Positions 62,876 through 64,000 of a stretch of DNA of 64,000 bases are shown here, one piece after another. The stretch spans positions 52,463,342 through 52,527,341 of the forward strand of contig OX243812.1 in assembly GCA_945859605.1 (NCBI GenBank), given 5' to 3'. Below the pieces are notes generated by a model, which did not search any database, was not told where the DNA came from, and saw only the letters and a program-made list of their open reading frames with translations. How positions within the stretch are numbered: the stretch's first letter is position 1; the number at the start of each line of letters is the position of its first letter. A program made the translations under genes and the position numbers. This DNA is from Lumbricus rubellus. Taxonomy: Eukaryota; Annelida; Clitellata; Crassiclitellata; Lumbricidae.

Positions 62876-63640
62876 TTATGGCTTTGACGATGCTTTCGCA
62901 CGTGACAGCCGCCCAGCTATGGAAAATCTCCACATCTTTCTCTCTTGAGCTTTGTGTGTAGCCTCTTGTATGGACCAACCCATCTCCCGACAGTCCTCAC
63001 GTATCATGTCGACCCATCTCTTCTTTGGTCTTCCCTTTTTTCTTTTTCCATGCACATATCCATTGACAGCTACCTTCGGGTATCTCTCATCCCTCATTCT
63101 GGATACGTGGCCAAAGTAGCGTAGCCGTTTACTTTGGATTTTGTGTATTATATCATGCTGAATATTCAGTCTGTTGTATATCTCTGTATTCCTAATCCTA
63201 TCCCTTCTCGTGACACCTTCTATCTTTCGTAAGCATGCCATTTCAAACACCCTCAACCGCTGCTTCTGTGCTTCCCTCAGCGTCCAAGTCTCCGAATTGT
63301 ACAACAATGCACTCAGCACCAACGTCTCATACATCTGAACTTTAGTGGCCTTTCCTATTTCCTTCGAGCTCCAAACCTTACCCAGCACTTGCAGTATTCC
63401 TCTGGCCAGCCCGATTCTTCTATCCACGTCTTTTTCAGATTCTCCATTTGTGCTAATGGTTCCCCCCAGATACACGAAGTTCTCTGTCTGTTCTAGTTGG
63501 TGTCCATCCACTTCTAAGGGAAATTTTATGTTGCCCCTTCCGAGGAATTGGCTCTCCGTTTTCAGTACATTTATTCTCATCCCCATTTCTCGACTCACTT
63601 GGACCACTTTATCCATCAGGGGGGGATGGTTCAGTACGTC
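62876..63640 (-). pseudogene. RTE-like LINE reverse transcriptase C-terminal fragment
   Basis: About 255 in-frame codons with no stop begin after the catalytic YADD region. Visible blocks are MRINVLKTESQFL, FVYLGGTISTNGESEKDV, YNSETWTLREAQKQRLRVFE, GHVSRMRDERYPK and GKRKKGRPKKRWVDMIRED, which are standard for the C-terminus of RTE-like LINE polymerases. The catalytic core and endonuclease are missing because of 5' truncation, so it is not functional. It is the best preserved of three fragments in this window. Confidence 0.85.
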
Positions 63641-63863
63641 CTCGTCGTCTCCCCCGGGCAACAGGACTCGAGTTCTGGCTAAATCTGAACCGCGGAAGAG
63701 GGAGAGACTTGATCAGTCGCCTTTCACACCAACCGATCATGAAACTCAGTGCATGAACAGCATGTTTATTTACAATTATTTCCACTTTATCTGCTGGCAA
63801 GGGCAATATTACACTTTGTCTCATTTCAAATTTTAACCAGCATGCTTCTACACAATGACTTAC

Positions 63864-63903
63864 TTCTTCGACTCAATGAGAAAAACAGTTGAAGCAGTTC
63901 CAG
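63864..63903 (-). CDS. Possible 40-bp upstream exon of the RGG/UIM gene
   Basis: On the - strand a pyrimidine-rich TTCTTTCTATTTCAG acceptor and a GAA|GTAAGT donor frame 40 bp. In one open frame it codes LELLQLFFSLSRR and ends in phase 1. That phase would join to an acceptor TGGTTTCAG at 62562-62570, extending the first listed exon by 11 bp in the right frame. The fit is suggestive but short. Confidence 0.35.
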
Positions 63904-64000
63904 CTGAAATAGAAAGAATACAGAATCACTTAAATGCTATTTACAAAACCCATCATTATGACCAAAATCATGAATCACTGATATTCACAATCCTAAGTGC

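Overview
The window is repeat-rich nuclear DNA from a metazoan, most likely a marine invertebrate. The evidence is spliced genes with GT/AG introns, many hAT and Tc1/mariner transposons with short non-autonomous (MITE-like) relatives, tRNA-type SINEs, a CR1/L2-like LINE, long microsatellites, and a secreted AA15-type lytic polysaccharide monooxygenase (LPMO) family, which is typical of invertebrates. An echinoderm or another marine group is plausible, but the sequence alone does not fix the species. The palindrome TAGGCCTA is strikingly frequent throughout.

Left and centre (about 2.4-49.7 kb): three tandem AA15 LPMO paralogs lie head-to-tail on the + strand. Each has three exons, with exon 1 of 231 bp and exon 2 of 391 bp in all copies and identical splice phases. 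Gene A (2572-7128, 439 aa) carries a Ser/Thr-rich linker and a C-terminal pair of six-cysteine repeats. Gene B (13793-16063, 242 aa) is a single-domain enzyme. Gene C (34835-47876) would encode a 242-aa enzyme very like B, but a 3.7-kb hAT element sits in exon 1 and a 4.8-kb nested stack sits in exon 2, so it is called a pseudogene. B and C share long upstream and downstream homology, so they arose by a duplication of about 10 kb that was later inflated by transposons. Empty sites in one copy date insertions in the other.

Transposon layer: hAT-like elements with 8-bp target duplications are at 10172-12166, 24554-28284, 30084-33598, 34851-38594, 40815-45641 and 41081-43101. Two of them are 3.7-kb head-to-tail dimers of a roughly 2-kb monomer. 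Four foldback-like elements (17232-17872, 30367-30991, 40905-44957, 43519-44215) have inverted arms built from short tandem repeats of about 15 bp. Two of these have perfect or near-complete 9-bp target duplications. Tc1/mariner elements are at 3995-5209, 16617-18286, 22521-23529 and 46072-47080. A 5'-truncated LINE with a recognisable reverse transcriptase is at 19056-21633.

Right end (52-64 kb): on the - strand, nine phase-compatible exons from 62550 down to 52065 give a protein of about 1422 aa that I could not name. It has an acidic N-terminus, a Lys/Arg-rich coiled-coil segment, a long RGG-box region with an internal duplication, a ubiquitin-interacting motif and a Pro/Met-rich tail. This suggests an RNA-binding adaptor that contacts ubiquitin. 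It may extend upstream past the window edge.
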